A stretch of 35,486 bases of DNA, taken from Candidatus Tidjanibacter gallistercoris. Its GTDB lineage: Bacteria > Bacteroidota > Bacteroidia > Bacteroidales > Rikenellaceae. Where the stretch lies: the NCBI GenBank assembly GCA_019114205.1, contig DXFY01000072.1:1-35486 (forward strand), in the 5' to 3' direction. Under the pieces are notes generated by a model, which made no database searches, was not told where the DNA came from, and saw only the letters and a program-made list of their open reading frames with translations. Both the position numbers and the translations under genes were made by a program. This document shows, one piece after another, positions 1 to 9,203 of the stretch (positions within the stretch are counted from its first letter, which is position 1; every line of letters starts with the position of its first letter).

Positions 1-2
1 TT

Positions 3-335
3 ATTGCTAAGAACTATTTGACGCACGACGAATTGGATTCTTTGAATCGGCTGGTCGTCATCTTTTTGGAAACAGCCGAATTTCGAGCCAAAAATCGGCA
101 AGACCTCACGATGAATTTTTGGCGGGAGAACGTCGACAAAATACTATTATCAAATGACCAACGATTGTTGCCCGATACAGGAACAGTCAGTAAGATTCAA
201 AAGAACGAGTTTGCATATCAGGTTTACGAGGAATTTAATGCCCGACGCAAACGTAAGGAAGCCATCGAAGCGGATTGCGAAGACATGGAGCAACTGAAGG
301 AATTGGAAACCGAAATACGACACCGAACGAAATGA
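3..335 (+). CDS. RhuM-family protein, C-terminal fragment (5' end outside window)
   Basis: The frame is open from the window edge (I-A-K-N-Y-L-T...) to a TGA at 333-335, so this is the last ~110 residues of a longer protein. The stretch AKNYLTHDELDSLNRLV, then ETAEFRAKNRQDLTM and a W-x-E-x-x-D-K-I-L segment, matches the conserved C-terminal part of virulence RhuM-family proteins as I know them. In Bacteroidota this family is often encoded inside type I restriction-modification loci, but its molecular function is not firmly known. The DNA is clearly more AT-rich than the rest: positions 61-120 are 24/60 G+C, while a stretch of aroB (16441-16500) is 41/60. This suggests horizontal acquisition. 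An internal TTG at 18 is not the real start, because similarity continues upstream of it. Confidence 0.8.
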   Translation: MAKNYLTHDELDSLNRLVVIFLETAEFRAKNRQDLTMNFWRENVDKILLSNDQRLLPDTGTVSKIQKNEFAYQVYEEFNARRKRKEAIEADCEDMEQLKELETEIRHRTK

Positions 336-775
336 TTCACAAGACGCACAAATAGACACCCAAAGCCACCCAAAAGCGCACGCCCTTCCACCCTATGGCT
401 CGGCAGGATGCTGAAAACGAACCTCCGACGGATTGTGGACCGGGGAAATGGCAGACAAGGCGCAATACTTGCAGGCAATGGAACGCAGTCCGATAAACGA
501 CCTTGAGTGCGCATCCTGCTACAATCGGCATTAACCGACCGAACAGACGACAGAGTGGTCATTTTCAAAGGAACTACCCCAATCATACTCTTACGAAGGG
601 TACGAGGGATAATACGCGACTGGAGCTGACCTCAATCTAAAGCAAGCTATACGGAATACAAGCCAGCGGGTATATACCGGACAAGGATTTAGCGAAGCTG
701 TGCCTAGTAACGACCACCGGCCTTGAATCAGCCGTAAAACGAATACAGACCGGTTTGCTCCGAACTGCGATGGCC
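336..775. other. Intergenic spacer, no gene recognised
   Basis: About 440 bp between the RhuM fragment and the convergent methyltransferase gene. Short open frames on both strands give protein sequence without recognisable motifs. I see no tRNA, insertion-sequence end or clear terminator. Base composition moves from AT-rich in the RhuM fragment to intermediate here (421-480 is 33/60 G+C), as expected at the edge of an imported segment. No attachment site could be identified. Confidence 0.5.
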
Positions 776-1546
776 TTACCCGTGCATCCGCCTTCTGAAT
801 TCGGAGCAGACAACGGCCGTAGCCACGGCCACGTTCAGCGACTCGGAACCGTGCCTTTCTGCCGGCCAAGGAGGGATGAAGAGTTTTCTGTCCACCAGAG
901 CGGCCACCTGCGGCGAAATGCCGCGCCCTTCGCTGCCCATGACGACGATGCCGTCGGCCGAAAGTTCCGACCGGTAGATGTCGTCCCCTTCGAGAAACGT
1001 TCCGTAAACGGGCACCTCCCGGCGCACCGCCTCTGCGAGCGTCTCTTCGAGCGGGCCGTATCCTACGGCCACGCGGAACAGGGCCCCCATCGTGGCCTGA
1101 ACCGTTTTCGGATTGTAACAGTCCGCCGAGTCGGGGGAACAGAACACGGTACCGATACCGAACCAGTCGGCAATCCGCAGAATCGTTCCGAGGTTTCCGG
1201 GGTCCTGCACTCCATCGAGACACAGCGCGAGCCCTTGTCCGAGGGGCGGCATTCCGGCGCCGCGCCGGGGCATGCGAATCACGGCGAGCATATCCGATGC
1301 AGTCCGCAGGTGGCTCATGCGCTCCATCTCGCCGGGCGATACCCGCTCCACGATACCGCGGCGCAGGGCCTCCTCCAGTCCCTCCCCTCCGACACCTTCG
1401 GTCACATAAATACAATCGATGTCGGCGCCGCTGGCAAGGGCTTCGCCGACCATCTTGCGCCCTTCGGCCGCAAAGAGGCCGCATTCGCTGCGTGCCGCCT
1501 TGTCCGAGAGCGACTTCACCAATCGGATACGTGCTTTGGTGAGCAT
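776..1546 (-). CDS. SpoU/TrmH-family RNA 2'-O-methyltransferase
   Basis: A 256-residue protein of the SPOUT (trefoil-knot) class, which transfers a methyl group from S-adenosylmethionine to a ribose 2'-OH in rRNA or tRNA. The N-terminal ~90 residues (starting MLTKARIRLVKSL, with FAAEGRKMVGEAL) look like the substrate-binding SpoU_sub_bind domain. The catalytic domain shows motif 1 (DGVQDPGNLGTILRIADWFG), motif 2 (VMGSEGRGIS) and motif 3 (ESLNVAVATAVV). The open frame extends further upstream, but that part overlaps the amidohydrolase gene and looks unlike protein. I chose the ATG at 1546 because it lies 2 nt after the amidohydrolase stop and begins the family-like sequence. It is probably the last gene of an operon. 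The exact RNA target is not predictable from the sequence. A second family member, closer to RlmB, lies at 24951-25679. Confidence 0.88.
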   Translation of the reverse strand: MLTKARIRLVKSLSDKAARSECGLFAAEGRKMVGEALASGADIDCIYVTEGVGGEGLEEALRRGIVERVSPGEMERMSHLRTASDMLAVIRMPRRGAGMPPLGQGLALCLDGVQDPGNLGTILRIADWFGIGTVFCSPDSADCYNPKTVQATMGALFRVAVGYGPLEETLAEAVRREVPVYGTFLEGDDIYRSELSADGIVVMGSEGRGISPQVAALVDRKLFIPPWPAERHGSESLNVAVATAVVCSEFRRRMHG

Positions 1547-1548
1547 GG

Positions 1549-2763
1549 TCAACCGAGTATGGTGAAGGCGATGTTGATGAACTGCACCACGCCGTAGCCG
1601 AGCGCCTTCTCGTCGGGCCGGAAGGTGGACGTATGAACCCTGCCCGCCGCACGGCCGGCGAAATATTCGCCGTCGCCGCCCACCCCCAGCCGGTAATATA
1701 CCGAAGGGTATTCGAGCGTATAGTATCCGAAATCCTCCGCCGTGGGGCGCAGTCCGAGCGGCACCACGGCATCGTCGCCGAAGAGGGCCGCCGTAGCATC
1801 GGCCACACGCTGCGTGAGTTCCTCGTCGTTGTACACGCACGGATACCCCTCGCCTATTTCCACCTCGGTAGTCACGCCGAAACGGGCATCCACCTCGGCC
1901 GCAGCCTCGCGCACGAGCTCCTTCACGCGCCGCCTCCATCCTTCGTCGAACGTCCGCATCGTTCCTTCCATATAGGTTCGGTCGGGCACCACGTTCGTGG
2001 CACCGTCGGCCTCCACCCTGCCGATGGAGACGATGGAGGGCAGCGAGGGCGACGGATTGGCGGACGGAATGTCGTACAGCAGCCGGACGAGTTCGGCTGC
2101 CGCCCGCACCGGGTCCTTAATCTTTTCCCGCAGCGCGGCATGCCCCCCGACGCCGTTCACACGGAAACGGAGCTCGTCGCCCGACGCCATGTACTTCCCC
2201 TTGCGGAAGCCGAACGTGCCGGTCTTCAGCATAGGTTCCACATGCTGGCCGACGAACGCCACGACGCGATAGCCGTCGAACGGGCGCTCCTTCATCACCA
2301 GCGAGGCCCCGCCCGGATTGAGTTCCTCGCCGGGCTGGAAGAGTCCGAACACCGTTCCGCAGAAACGGTCGCGGTGCCGGTTGATGATTTTCAGCGCGCC
2401 GAGCAGCATCGCCGTATGCATGTCGTGACCGCAGGCATGCATCACCCCTTTGTTGACGGAGGCGAACTCCGCCCCGGTCGCCTCCGTAATGGGAAGCGCA
2501 TCCATGTCGGCCCGAAGCACGAGGGCGTCCCGTTCGCATCCGGGACGCCGGGCCGTACCCTCGATACGTGCCAGAACCCCCGTCCCCGCCACGGAACGGT
2601 ATTCGACGCCCTCGTGCTGCAATGCCTCGGCGACGAGTTTCGACGTCCTGTATTCCTCGAACGACAGTTCGGGATGCTGGTGCAGGTTCCTGCGCCACAT
2701 CATCACATGCAGAAACTCTCCGAGCGCCTCGTTTACGATGGTCTGTTTTTCCTTGTTATCCAT
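1549..2763 (-). CDS. M20-family amidohydrolase (N-acyl-amino-acid hydrolase type)
   Basis: A 404-residue zinc-dependent peptidase/amidohydrolase of the M20D group, which includes hippurate hydrolase, N-acetyl-diaminopimelate deacetylase and IAA-amino-acid hydrolase. Visible motifs: RRNLHQHPELSFEE near residues 24-37, LRADMDALPI near 83-92, the metal site HACGHDMHTAML (C111, H113), the catalytic Glu pair in FQPGEELNPGG (E146/E147), and late His residues in GQHVEP and RVHTSTFRPDE. No signal peptide is seen, so it is likely cytosolic. The natural substrate cannot be read from sequence; cleavage of an N-acyl group from an amino acid or short peptide is the usual activity. It follows metH after a 200-bp gap and abuts the methyltransferase gene (2 nt), so those two are very likely cotranscribed. 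Confidence 0.9.
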   Translation of the reverse strand: MDNKEKQTIVNEALGEFLHVMMWRRNLHQHPELSFEEYRTSKLVAEALQHEGVEYRSVAGTGVLARIEGTARRPGCERDALVLRADMDALPITEATGAEFASVNKGVMHACGHDMHTAMLLGALKIINRHRDRFCGTVFGLFQPGEELNPGGASLVMKERPFDGYRVVAFVGQHVEPMLKTGTFGFRKGKYMASGDELRFRVNGVGGHAALREKIKDPVRAAAELVRLLYDIPSANPSPSLPSIVSIGRVEADGATNVVPDRTYMEGTMRTFDEGWRRRVKELVREAAAEVDARFGVTTEVEIGEGYPCVYNDEELTQRVADATAALFGDDAVVPLGLRPTAEDFGYYTLEYPSVYYRLGVGGDGEYFAGRAAGRVHTSTFRPDEKALGYGVVQFINIAFTILG

Positions 2764-2964
2764 AGCTCAACGGCCTTCACGGCCCGATGTTACCTTTTCA
2801 ATATTCTTCCGCCCGTCCCCCCTGCGGAAAGTTCCCCGAACCGCCGCATCCCGCGGCAGGTTTCCCTCCTGCGGGCAGCACAGCCGCAACCGGAAGGAAA
2901 CCGGCCCGTCCGACTTTCCGCGCCGTAGTTCCGCCCGGATTCCGGCACGGGCGGTACGTCCCGT
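2764..2964. other. Spacer within the minus-strand gene cluster
   Basis: 200 bp between metH and the amidohydrolase. It is GC-rich and contains an imperfect hairpin around 2850-2885 (GCAGG paired with CCTGC) without a T tract. No TAnnTTTG element precedes the amidohydrolase, so read-through from metH is plausible. Confidence 0.4.
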
Positions 2965-5900
2965 TCAGACGATATTCTTCGGCAGCAGCCGCTTCGCCTC
3001 CCCGACATCGATACCCCTGCGCCGGGCGTAATCGTCAAGCTGCCGGGCATCTATCTTTCCGACATCGAAATACTTCAAGTCCGGGTCGGCGAATATCAGC
3101 CCGCACAGCGATTCGCCCGGCTCTATCATATAACTTTCGGTCAGCTTCATCCCCGCGACCCGTTCCGCGTCCAGCAGTTCGAAGATTTCCCGCTTGAGCG
3201 AATGGTCCGGGACGGCCGGATAACCGAACGCCATGCGCGCCCCCCGGTAAGCTCCTGCAAGCACCGCTTCGACCGGCTGCGGTGCCCCCTGCTCGAATCC
3301 CCACAGGTCGCGGCGGACGGTCGCATGCACCGCCTCCGCCAGCGCCTCGGCCAACCGGTCGGCCAGCAGTTTGACCATGACGGCCCCGTATTCGTCGCCG
3401 TCATCGCGCATCGTTTCAATCAACTCGTGCAGGCCGAACCCCGCGCTGGCAGCGAACAGACAGACATAATCGTTCCCTGCTCCTTCCGGCAGCAGGTAAT
3501 CGGCGAGCGAACGGTTTTCGGCAGCCGATACGGTCTGGTTCCGCAGTTGCGGTAGCACGGTCTGCCGCCCCTCCCGGACGACCACGATATCGTCGCCACG
3601 CGAAAAGGCCGGCAGGATTCCGACCACCGCACGGAGCGTGAGCAGCCGCTCGCGGCCGATACGGTACAACAGCGCCTGCGCGTCGTCCACGATTTTCCGC
3701 GCCTCCTCTCCCTTGTCCGGAGAAAAAAGGATTTCCGGCCAGCGCCCCTTCAACCCCCAGGAAGCGATGAAATGGCTCCAGTCTATATAAGGTATTACAT
3801 CGCCTATCGGATAATCCAATAGGTGCCGGATACCCGGACAAAGCGGCCGGACTGCATCTTCGGGCCGTTTCCGGTGCCGGTTCGCACGGGCCTGCTCAAG
3901 GGGAAGCAGGCGTCCCTCGCCGTGTGCCGCCGCATAACTGCGGCGCAGCTCCTCCTGCCTGCTGCGCAGGTCGGCGAGAAAAACGTCCCTTTCGGGGCCG
4001 AACAGCCTGCCGAGCGCAACCACGTTTTCCGACGCATCGCGGCAGTGAATGACCGGGCCGGAATATTCCGGCGCTATCTTGACCGCAGTGTGCACGCTCG
4101 ATGTCGTCGCGCCGCCCACCACCACGGGAATGTCGAGTCCGCGCCGCTCCAGCTCCCGGACTACCTGAATCATCTCGCCGAGCGAAGGCGTTATCAGCGC
4201 ACTCAGCCCGATGACGTCGGCGCCCCACGCGACCGCCGCATCCACGATGTCATCGCATGCGACCATCACGCCGAGGTCTCGGATAAGGTAGCCGTTGCAG
4301 GACATCACCACCGACACGATGTTCTTCCCGATATCATGTACGTCGCCTTTCACGGTAGCGAGCACGGCCTTCCGCCGGCCTCCTTCGGCAGTTTCCGCAC
4401 GGCCTTCCTCGATGAGCGGCGTAAGGGCCCCCACGCCCTTCTTCATCACGCGGGCCGTTTTCACCACCTGCGGCAGGAACATTTTCCCCTGCCCGAACAG
4501 GTCGCCCACATGCTCCACGGCAGGCATGAAACAGCGGTCGATGACCTCCAGAGGCGTCATACCCTCCCGCACGGCATCCAGCGCATCGTCGCCTATGTAG
4601 TCCGCAATGCCCTTCACTACGGCATGGTAAATCCGTTCGCACGCCGGCAACGACCGCCAGCCATCATCCGCGGCGTTCCTCGCACCGGCCTCCCGTTCGC
4701 CCCGCACCCGTTCGGCATAGGCGGCGAGCCGTTCCGCGGCATCCTCCCTGCGCGCCAGCACCATATCCTCGGCCAGCTCCAGCAGTTCGGGCTCTATCTC
4801 CTCGTACAGGTCGGTCATCGCCGGATTGACGATGCCGAAGTTGAGTCCTGCTCGCCGACCGTGATAAAGGAAGACGGAATGCATCGCCCGGCGCACCCGG
4901 TCTACTCCCCGGAACGCGAACGACAGGTTGCTTATCCCACCGCTGACGTTCGCCCCCGGCAGATTCCGGCGTATCCACTCGGCAGCCCGGATGAAGTCGC
5001 GGGCATACACGTCGTGTTCCGGAATCCCCGTCGCCACGGCAAGCACGTTCGGGTCGAACACGATGTCTTCCGGCGGAAAGCCGTGGGCGGTCAGCAGCGC
5101 ATAGGCCCTCCCGGCAACCTCGATTTTCCGCTCGTACACGTCGGCCTGTCCCCGCTCGTCGAACAGCATGACCACCGCGGCAGCTCCGTAGCGCCGGATG
5201 AGCGACGCACGGTGCAGAAATGCCTCCTCGCCCTCCTTGAGCGATATGGAGTTCACGATGCTTTTGCCCTGCGTGCATTTCAGTCCCGCCTCCAGCACTT
5301 CCCACGACGAGGAATCTATCATCACGGGAACGCGGGCTATCTCCGGTTCGGCGGCTGCCATACACAGGAACCTGCGCATTGCCGCCGGGCCGTCTGTCAT
5401 GCCGTCATCGAAACAGACGTCGATGACCTGCGCTCCGCCCTCAATCTGGCTGCGGGCCACGGCGAGCGCCTCCTCGAAACGTCCTTCGCGAATCAGCCGG
5501 GCGAATTTGGCCGAACCGGCCACATTCGTCCGTTCGCCCACGTTCACGAACCCCACGGTCTCGTCCGCAATGAGGGGCTCGAAACCGGCGAGCATCGTCC
5601 GGCGGCGCGGCGCGGGCAGCGGACGCGGCGCATAACGACGCGCGACGGCCGCAACAGCCCGTATGTGGTCGGGCGTGGTGCCGCAGCATCCGCCCACGAT
5701 ATTCACCACTCCCTGGCGCAGGTATTCCTCGATTTGCGACGCCATCGCTTCGGGCGACTCTTCGTACTCGCCCGACAGATTCGGCAGCCCCGCATTCGGA
5801 TAGACCGATACCGGGTAATCCGAAATGTCGGCCATCCGTTTCAGGTAAGGCAAAAGCTGCCTCGCTCCGAAGGAGCAGTTGAACCCTACAGCCAGCGGCC

Positions 5901-6609
5901 GGGCATGCGCCACCGAAATGTAGAAAGCCTCCACGGTCTGCCCGGAAAGCGTACGCCCGCTGTCCGTAAGCGTTCCCGACACGATGAGGGGCAGGCGCCT
6001 TCCCCGGCGCGCGAATACCTCTTCTGCGGCGAACAGCGCCGCCTTGCAGTTGAGCGTATCGAAAAAGGTCTCGAACTGGACGATATCCGCTCCGCCGTCC
6101 GTCAACCCCTCTATCTGGGGCGTATAGGCCGCGACGAGTCCGTCGAAATCTACCTCCCGCCGTGCCGTGTCGTTCATGTCCGTGGCGATGGAGGAGGCCT
6201 TGCCGGTCGGCCCCACCGAACCGCTCACGAAGCGCAGGCCGGCCTGCGGATGTTCCCGCATGAAGGCGTCCGCAGCACGCCGGGCAACCTCCGCCGCAGC
6301 GCGGCTTATCGCATACGCATGCTCCGAAAGTCCGTAATCGGCCAGCGAAATGCGGTTCGCATTGAACGAATCGGTCGTAACGATGTCCGCTCCCGCATCA
6401 AGGTAGGCACGGTGTATCGCCTCGATGACCTGCGGACGAGTGACGGCCAGCAAGTCGTTGCACCCCCGCAGCGGTACGGGCCACGAGACGAACTCCCTCC
6501 CGCGGTAATCCTCCTCGCCGAGTCCGCAGCGCTGTATCATGGTTCCCATGCCGCCGTCGAGGACGACGACCCGTTCCCTCAGTATATCGTACAGTATATT
6601 CCCTTCCAT
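2965..6609 (-). CDS. metH: Cobalamin-dependent methionine synthase
   Basis: A 1214-residue, full-length MetH (E. coli: 1227), which moves a methyl group from 5-methyltetrahydrofolate via methylcobalamin to homocysteine. All four modules are present. The homocysteine domain, ~1-325, has [10 protein letters not shown] and zinc ligands C244 (GFNCSFGA) and C308/C309 (GGCCGTTP). The pterin domain, ~345-610, has [13 protein letters not shown] and [10 protein letters not shown]. The cap and B12-binding domain, ~650-880, has [19 protein letters not shown] with the cobalt-ligating H758. The C-terminal reactivation domain has a [11 protein letters not shown] motif and the ending YFDVGKID. It starts 19 bp after the glutaminyl cyclase stop, so the two are probably cotranscribed. 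I see no cobalamin riboswitch in that short gap or before the upstream gene. Confidence 0.98.
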   Translation of the reverse strand: MEGNILYDILRERVVVLDGGMGTMIQRCGLGEEDYRGREFVSWPVPLRGCNDLLAVTRPQVIEAIHRAYLDAGADIVTTDSFNANRISLADYGLSEHAYAISRAAAEVARRAADAFMREHPQAGLRFVSGSVGPTGKASSIATDMNDTARREVDFDGLVAAYTPQIEGLTDGGADIVQFETFFDTLNCKAALFAAEEVFARRGRRLPLIVSGTLTDSGRTLSGQTVEAFYISVAHARPLAVGFNCSFGARQLLPYLKRMADISDYPVSVYPNAGLPNLSGEYEESPEAMASQIEEYLRQGVVNIVGGCCGTTPDHIRAVAAVARRYAPRPLPAPRRRTMLAGFEPLIADETVGFVNVGERTNVAGSAKFARLIREGRFEEALAVARSQIEGGAQVIDVCFDDGMTDGPAAMRRFLCMAAAEPEIARVPVMIDSSSWEVLEAGLKCTQGKSIVNSISLKEGEEAFLHRASLIRRYGAAAVVMLFDERGQADVYERKIEVAGRAYALLTAHGFPPEDIVFDPNVLAVATGIPEHDVYARDFIRAAEWIRRNLPGANVSGGISNLSFAFRGVDRVRRAMHSVFLYHGRRAGLNFGIVNPAMTDLYEEIEPELLELAEDMVLARREDAAERLAAYAERVRGEREAGARNAADDGWRSLPACERIYHAVVKGIADYIGDDALDAVREGMTPLEVIDRCFMPAVEHVGDLFGQGKMFLPQVVKTARVMKKGVGALTPLIEEGRAETAEGGRRKAVLATVKGDVHDIGKNIVSVVMSCNGYLIRDLGVMVACDDIVDAAVAWGADVIGLSALITPSLGEMIQVVRELERRGLDIPVVVGGATTSSVHTAVKIAPEYSGPVIHCRDASENVVALGRLFGPERDVFLADLRSRQEELRRSYAAAHGEGRLLPLEQARANRHRKRPEDAVRPLCPGIRHLLDYPIGDVIPYIDWSHFIASWGLKGRWPEILFSPDKGEEARKIVDDAQALLYRIGRERLLTLRAVVGILPAFSRGDDIVVVREGRQTVLPQLRNQTVSAAENRSLADYLLPEGAGNDYVCLFAASAGFGLHELIETMRDDGDEYGAVMVKLLADRLAEALAEAVHATVRRDLWGFEQGAPQPVEAVLAGAYRGARMAFGYPAVPDHSLKREIFELLDAERVAGMKLTESYMIEPGESLCGLIFADPDLKYFDVGKIDARQLDDYARRRGIDVGEAKRLLPKNIV

Positions 6610-6628
6610 TCCTGCAAGCGGGTGGATG

Positions 6629-7456
6629 CTACTCTTCGCGCTCCCCGACCAGTTCTATGCGATACAGTTTGTTCCAGTTTTTCCCGGTCACATAGACGGC
6701 GCCGGAGGCCGCATCGTATGCAATGCCGTTGAAGACATCCGTATCGGGCGTCACGTCCGACGGTTCCTGCAAACCGCTGAAATCCGCCGTTCCGGTAACT
6801 TCGCCCGTCTGCGGGTCGATGATGACGATGCGGTTCGTCAAATAGACGTTGGCCCACAGGCTGCCGTCAATCCACTCCAGCTCGTTGAGCATGTCCAACG
6901 GACGCCCCGACATCGTGACGTTTATCGTGCGCACCACGCCGAAGTGCTCCGCATCGCGCACATAGATTTTGTCCGAGCCGTCGCTCATGTAAAGGTATTG
7001 CCCGTCGGAGGTCAGCCCCCATCCCTCGCCGTCATAGACGAACGAGCGCAGCAGGCGGAAATCGTCCGCACCGTATACGAAGGCACGGCCCGCCACCCAC
7101 GTAAGCTGGTATATCTTTCCGTCGTGCCAGGCGATGCCCTCGCCGAAATACTGTCTGTCGAGTTTGACCCGCCGCTCCACACGTCCGGTCGCAAGCTCCA
7201 CCTGTCGGAGTTCCGAATGCCCGTTCCGCCCCGTTCCTTCGTACAGGTATCCGTCGCGCCAGAACAACCCCTGCGTATAGGCGCCCGTATCGTGGGGATA
7301 AACGGCTTTTACCTCATAGGTGTATCGGGCCGGTTCGCGCACCGCAGCGGGACGCTCCGCAGCGACAGGTACGGCGACCGCCCGCTTGGCCGCCCCGCGT
7401 CCTCCGCAGGAAACCACGAAGGCCAGTATAACATAAAGTACGACTATTTTTTTCAT
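6629..7456 (-). CDS. Glutaminyl-peptide cyclotransferase, lipoprotein
   Basis: A 275-residue protein of the plant/bacterial five-bladed beta-propeller glutaminyl cyclase family. It converts N-terminal glutamine to pyroglutamate on peptides and proteins. Family motifs are clear: HDTGAYTQGLFW, YEGTGRNGHSELRQVEL, YFGEGIAW, QLTW, EGWGLTSDGQYLYMSDGSD and LNELEWIDGSLWANVY. The N terminus MKKIVVLYVILAFVVSC is a lipoprotein signal peptide with lipobox V-V-S-C17, so the enzyme should sit in the cell envelope. The frame stays open upstream to 7534, but the ATG at 7456 is chosen because it begins the signal peptide and lies about 20-25 nt after a predicted start of transcription (-7 element at 7481-7488). 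It is the first gene of a likely operon with metH. Confidence 0.92.
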   Translation of the reverse strand: MKKIVVLYVILAFVVSCGGRGAAKRAVAVPVAAERPAAVREPARYTYEVKAVYPHDTGAYTQGLFWRDGYLYEGTGRNGHSELRQVELATGRVERRVKLDRQYFGEGIAWHDGKIYQLTWVAGRAFVYGADDFRLLRSFVYDGEGWGLTSDGQYLYMSDGSDKIYVRDAEHFGVVRTINVTMSGRPLDMLNELEWIDGSLWANVYLTNRIVIIDPQTGEVTGTADFSGLQEPSDVTPDTDVFNGIAYDAASGAVYVTGKNWNKLYRIELVGEREE

Positions 7457-7480
7457 TCTGCCAAAATTCACCGGAATGTA

Positions 7481-7488
7481 CAAAGTTA
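7481..7488 (-). promoter_or_regulatory. -7 promoter element (TAACTTTG) for the glutaminyl cyclase-metH operon
   Basis: On the minus strand this reads TAACTTTG, a match to the Bacteroidota TAnnTTTG element. Transcription would begin near 7475, leaving a leader of ~20 nt before the ATG at 7456. The element lies between two copies of the 10-mer CCGGAATGTA (7471-7480 and 7500-7509). No clear -33 TTTG is seen. Confidence 0.65.
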
Positions 7489-7562
7489 TGGAAAATATGC
7501 CGGAATGTATGCGCTTATCTTCAAATAGCCGCACGAACGGGCCGACAATCCCCCGATTTTAT

Positions 7563-7570
7563 TAATTTTG
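7563..7570 (+). promoter_or_regulatory. -7 promoter element (TAATTTTG) for serS
   Basis: A perfect TAnnTTTG match on the plus strand, 24 nt before the serS ATG. A purine-rich GAGGAAGAAGG sits just upstream of the start and may serve as a ribosome binding site, unusual among the genes here. The element diverges from the cyclase promoter about 75 bp away. Confidence 0.65.
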
Positions 7571-7594
7571 CCGCATAAAATAGAGGAAGAAGGT

Positions 7595-8866
7595 ATGCTT
7601 ACTTTAAAACAAATCCGGGAAGAGCGGCAGCGCACCGTCGAACGCCTCGCGGTCAAAGGCGTGGATGCCGCCCCGGTCGTAGAGAAAATCATAGCGGAAG
7701 ACGACTTGCGCCGTACGCTTCAGCAGCAGCTCGACGCCAGCCTGGCCGAGCAGAACGCCCTGTCGAAGGAAATCGGAAAAATGTTCGCCGCCGGTCGGCG
7801 CGATGAGGCCGAAGCGGCGAAAGAGCAGGTCGCGCATCTGAAAGAGCAATCGAAAAAACTCGAAGAACAGCTGCACGAAGCCGCCGACCGCATGAACGCG
7901 CTCATCGTCACCCTGCCCAACGTGCCGGCCGAAATCGTACCGGCGGGCCGGAGCGCGGAGGACAACGAGGTGGTGAAGGCAACACCGCTGCCCGATGCGC
8001 TGCCCGAAGACGCACTGCCCCACTGGGAACTCGCCAAACGATACGGCATCATCGACTTCGAGCTGGGCGTCAAGCTCACGGGAGCCGGCTTCCCCGTCTA
8101 CAAGGGACAGGGGGCGGCCCTACAGCGCGGCCTCATCTCCTTTTTCCTCGACCGCAACACGAAGGCGGGCTACACGGAAGTGATGCCCCCGCTGATGGTG
8201 AACGAAGCGTCCGGCTTCGGTACGGGCCAGCTTCCCGACAAGGAGGGACAAATGTACCACGTGACGCAGGACAACTTCTACCTCATCCCAACCGCCGAGG
8301 TTCCCGTGACGAACATCTACCGCGACGTCATCCTCGACGAAGCGGAACTTCCCGTGCGCATGACCGCCTACACGCCCTGTTTCCGCCGCGAGGCCGGCTC
8401 CTACGGCAAGGACGTGCGCGGCCTCAACCGCCTGCACCAGTTCGACAAGGTGGAAATCGTGCGCATCGAAAGGCCCGAAAATTCCTATGCCGCACTCGAC
8501 GAAATGGTGGCCCACGTGGAAAGCATCGTGAAGGAACTGGAACTTCCCTACCGCATCCTGAGGCTGTGTGGCGGCGACATCAGCTTCACGTCGGCCCTCA
8601 CGTACGATTTCGAGGTATGGTCGGCCGCCCAGAAACGGTGGCTGGAGGTATCGTCCGTATCGAATTTCGAGACCTTCCAGGCCAACAGGCTGAAGCTCCG
8701 CTACCGCGACGCCGAGCGGAAGATACGCCTCGCCCACACGCTCAACGGCAGTTCGCTCGCCCTGCCGCGCATCGTGGCCGCACTGCTCGAAAACAACCAG
8801 ACACCGGACGGCATCCGCATCCCCGCGGCGCTCGTACCCTTCACCGGATTCGACCGGATAAAATAA
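7595..8866 (+). CDS. serS: Seryl-tRNA synthetase
   Basis: A 423-residue class II synthetase that charges tRNA-Ser with serine. The N-terminal ~110 residues form the expected long antiparallel coiled-coil arm that contacts tRNA (charged, heptad-like, e.g. KEQSKKLEEQLHEAADRMN). The catalytic core carries motif 2, FRREAGSYGKDVRGLNRLHQF, spread near residues 265-285, and motif 3, SLALPRIVAALLENNQ, near the C terminus. The TAEVP substrate-binding segment (LIPTAEVPVTN) is present. The frame runs upstream to 7568, but the ATG at 7595 gives the usual SerRS start, MLTLKQIRE, and follows a purine-rich site. Monocistronic: it has its own promoter and a terminator just after the stop. Confidence 0.97.
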   Translation: MLTLKQIREERQRTVERLAVKGVDAAPVVEKIIAEDDLRRTLQQQLDASLAEQNALSKEIGKMFAAGRRDEAEAAKEQVAHLKEQSKKLEEQLHEAADRMNALIVTLPNVPAEIVPAGRSAEDNEVVKATPLPDALPEDALPHWELAKRYGIIDFELGVKLTGAGFPVYKGQGAALQRGLISFFLDRNTKAGYTEVMPPLMVNEASGFGTGQLPDKEGQMYHVTQDNFYLIPTAEVPVTNIYRDVILDEAELPVRMTAYTPCFRREAGSYGKDVRGLNRLHQFDKVEIVRIERPENSYAALDEMVAHVESIVKELELPYRILRLCGGDISFTSALTYDFEVWSAAQKRWLEVSSVSNFETFQANRLKLRYRDAERKIRLAHTLNGSSLALPRIVAALLENNQTPDGIRIPAALVPFTGFDRIK

Positions 8867-8886
8867 CGGGGCACCCCGCACATGCC

Positions 8887-8923
8887 AGCGGTTTGCCGGG
8901 TTACCGGCAGACCGCTCTTTTCC
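8887..8923 (+). terminator. Rho-independent terminator of serS
   Basis: A 13-bp stem (8887-8899 with 8904-8916, one G-T wobble) with loop GTTA, followed by CTTTTCCTTT. It begins 20 bp after the serS stop. Confidence 0.8.
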
Positions 8924-9150
8924 TTTACTCGGCGCCGTTCTCTTTTCTCCCGCTGCGGCGCGGCTATCCCTGTTCCGAAAGGGCCGCCGGGTGCTTCTCG
9001 CCCAGCGGTACCTTTCGTTCCCGCTCTATCCTCTCCCTATCCCTACATCGTTCCCCGCCTCCTCTGCCCGCCCGGCAAACAGAGAAGAGAGTTCGGAAAA
9101 CGAAAACGTACCGAATGGCCGAGAGATTCCGGAACGGCCTCGCAAACAAC
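8924..9150. other. Spacer between convergent serS and lipoprotein gene
   Basis: About 230 bp with a pyrimidine-rich stretch near 9015-9070 on the plus strand. The short open frames look random, and no promoter element is visible. Confidence 0.4.
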
Positions 9151-9179
9151 GGACGCGGCGGAACTGTTCCGCCGCGTCC
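9151..9179 (-). terminator. Terminator hairpin downstream of the lipoprotein gene
   Basis: A perfect 13-bp GC-rich stem (9151-9163 with 9167-9179) with a 3-nt loop. Read on the minus strand it is followed by GTTGTTTG and lies 24 bp after the stop at 9204, so it most likely ends that transcript. Confidence 0.75.
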
Positions 9180-9203
9180 ATTCCTGTTACCGAATCTCCG
9201 CAC

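Noticed and set aside
591-1808. 405-residue minus-strand open frame overlapping the methyltransferase and amidohydrolase
   Set aside because: A frame-shifted shadow of two well-supported genes; the protein has no family pattern.
3823-6732. 969-residue open frame antisense to metH
   Set aside because: It is a shadow of metH: high-GC codon use leaves the opposite frame free of stops. The protein is rich in R, H and P without domains, and metH itself is complete.
8924-9150. Possible small RNA in the serS-lipoprotein spacer
   Set aside because: Only pyrimidine-rich sequence and terminators at its borders are seen; no promoter or structured element.
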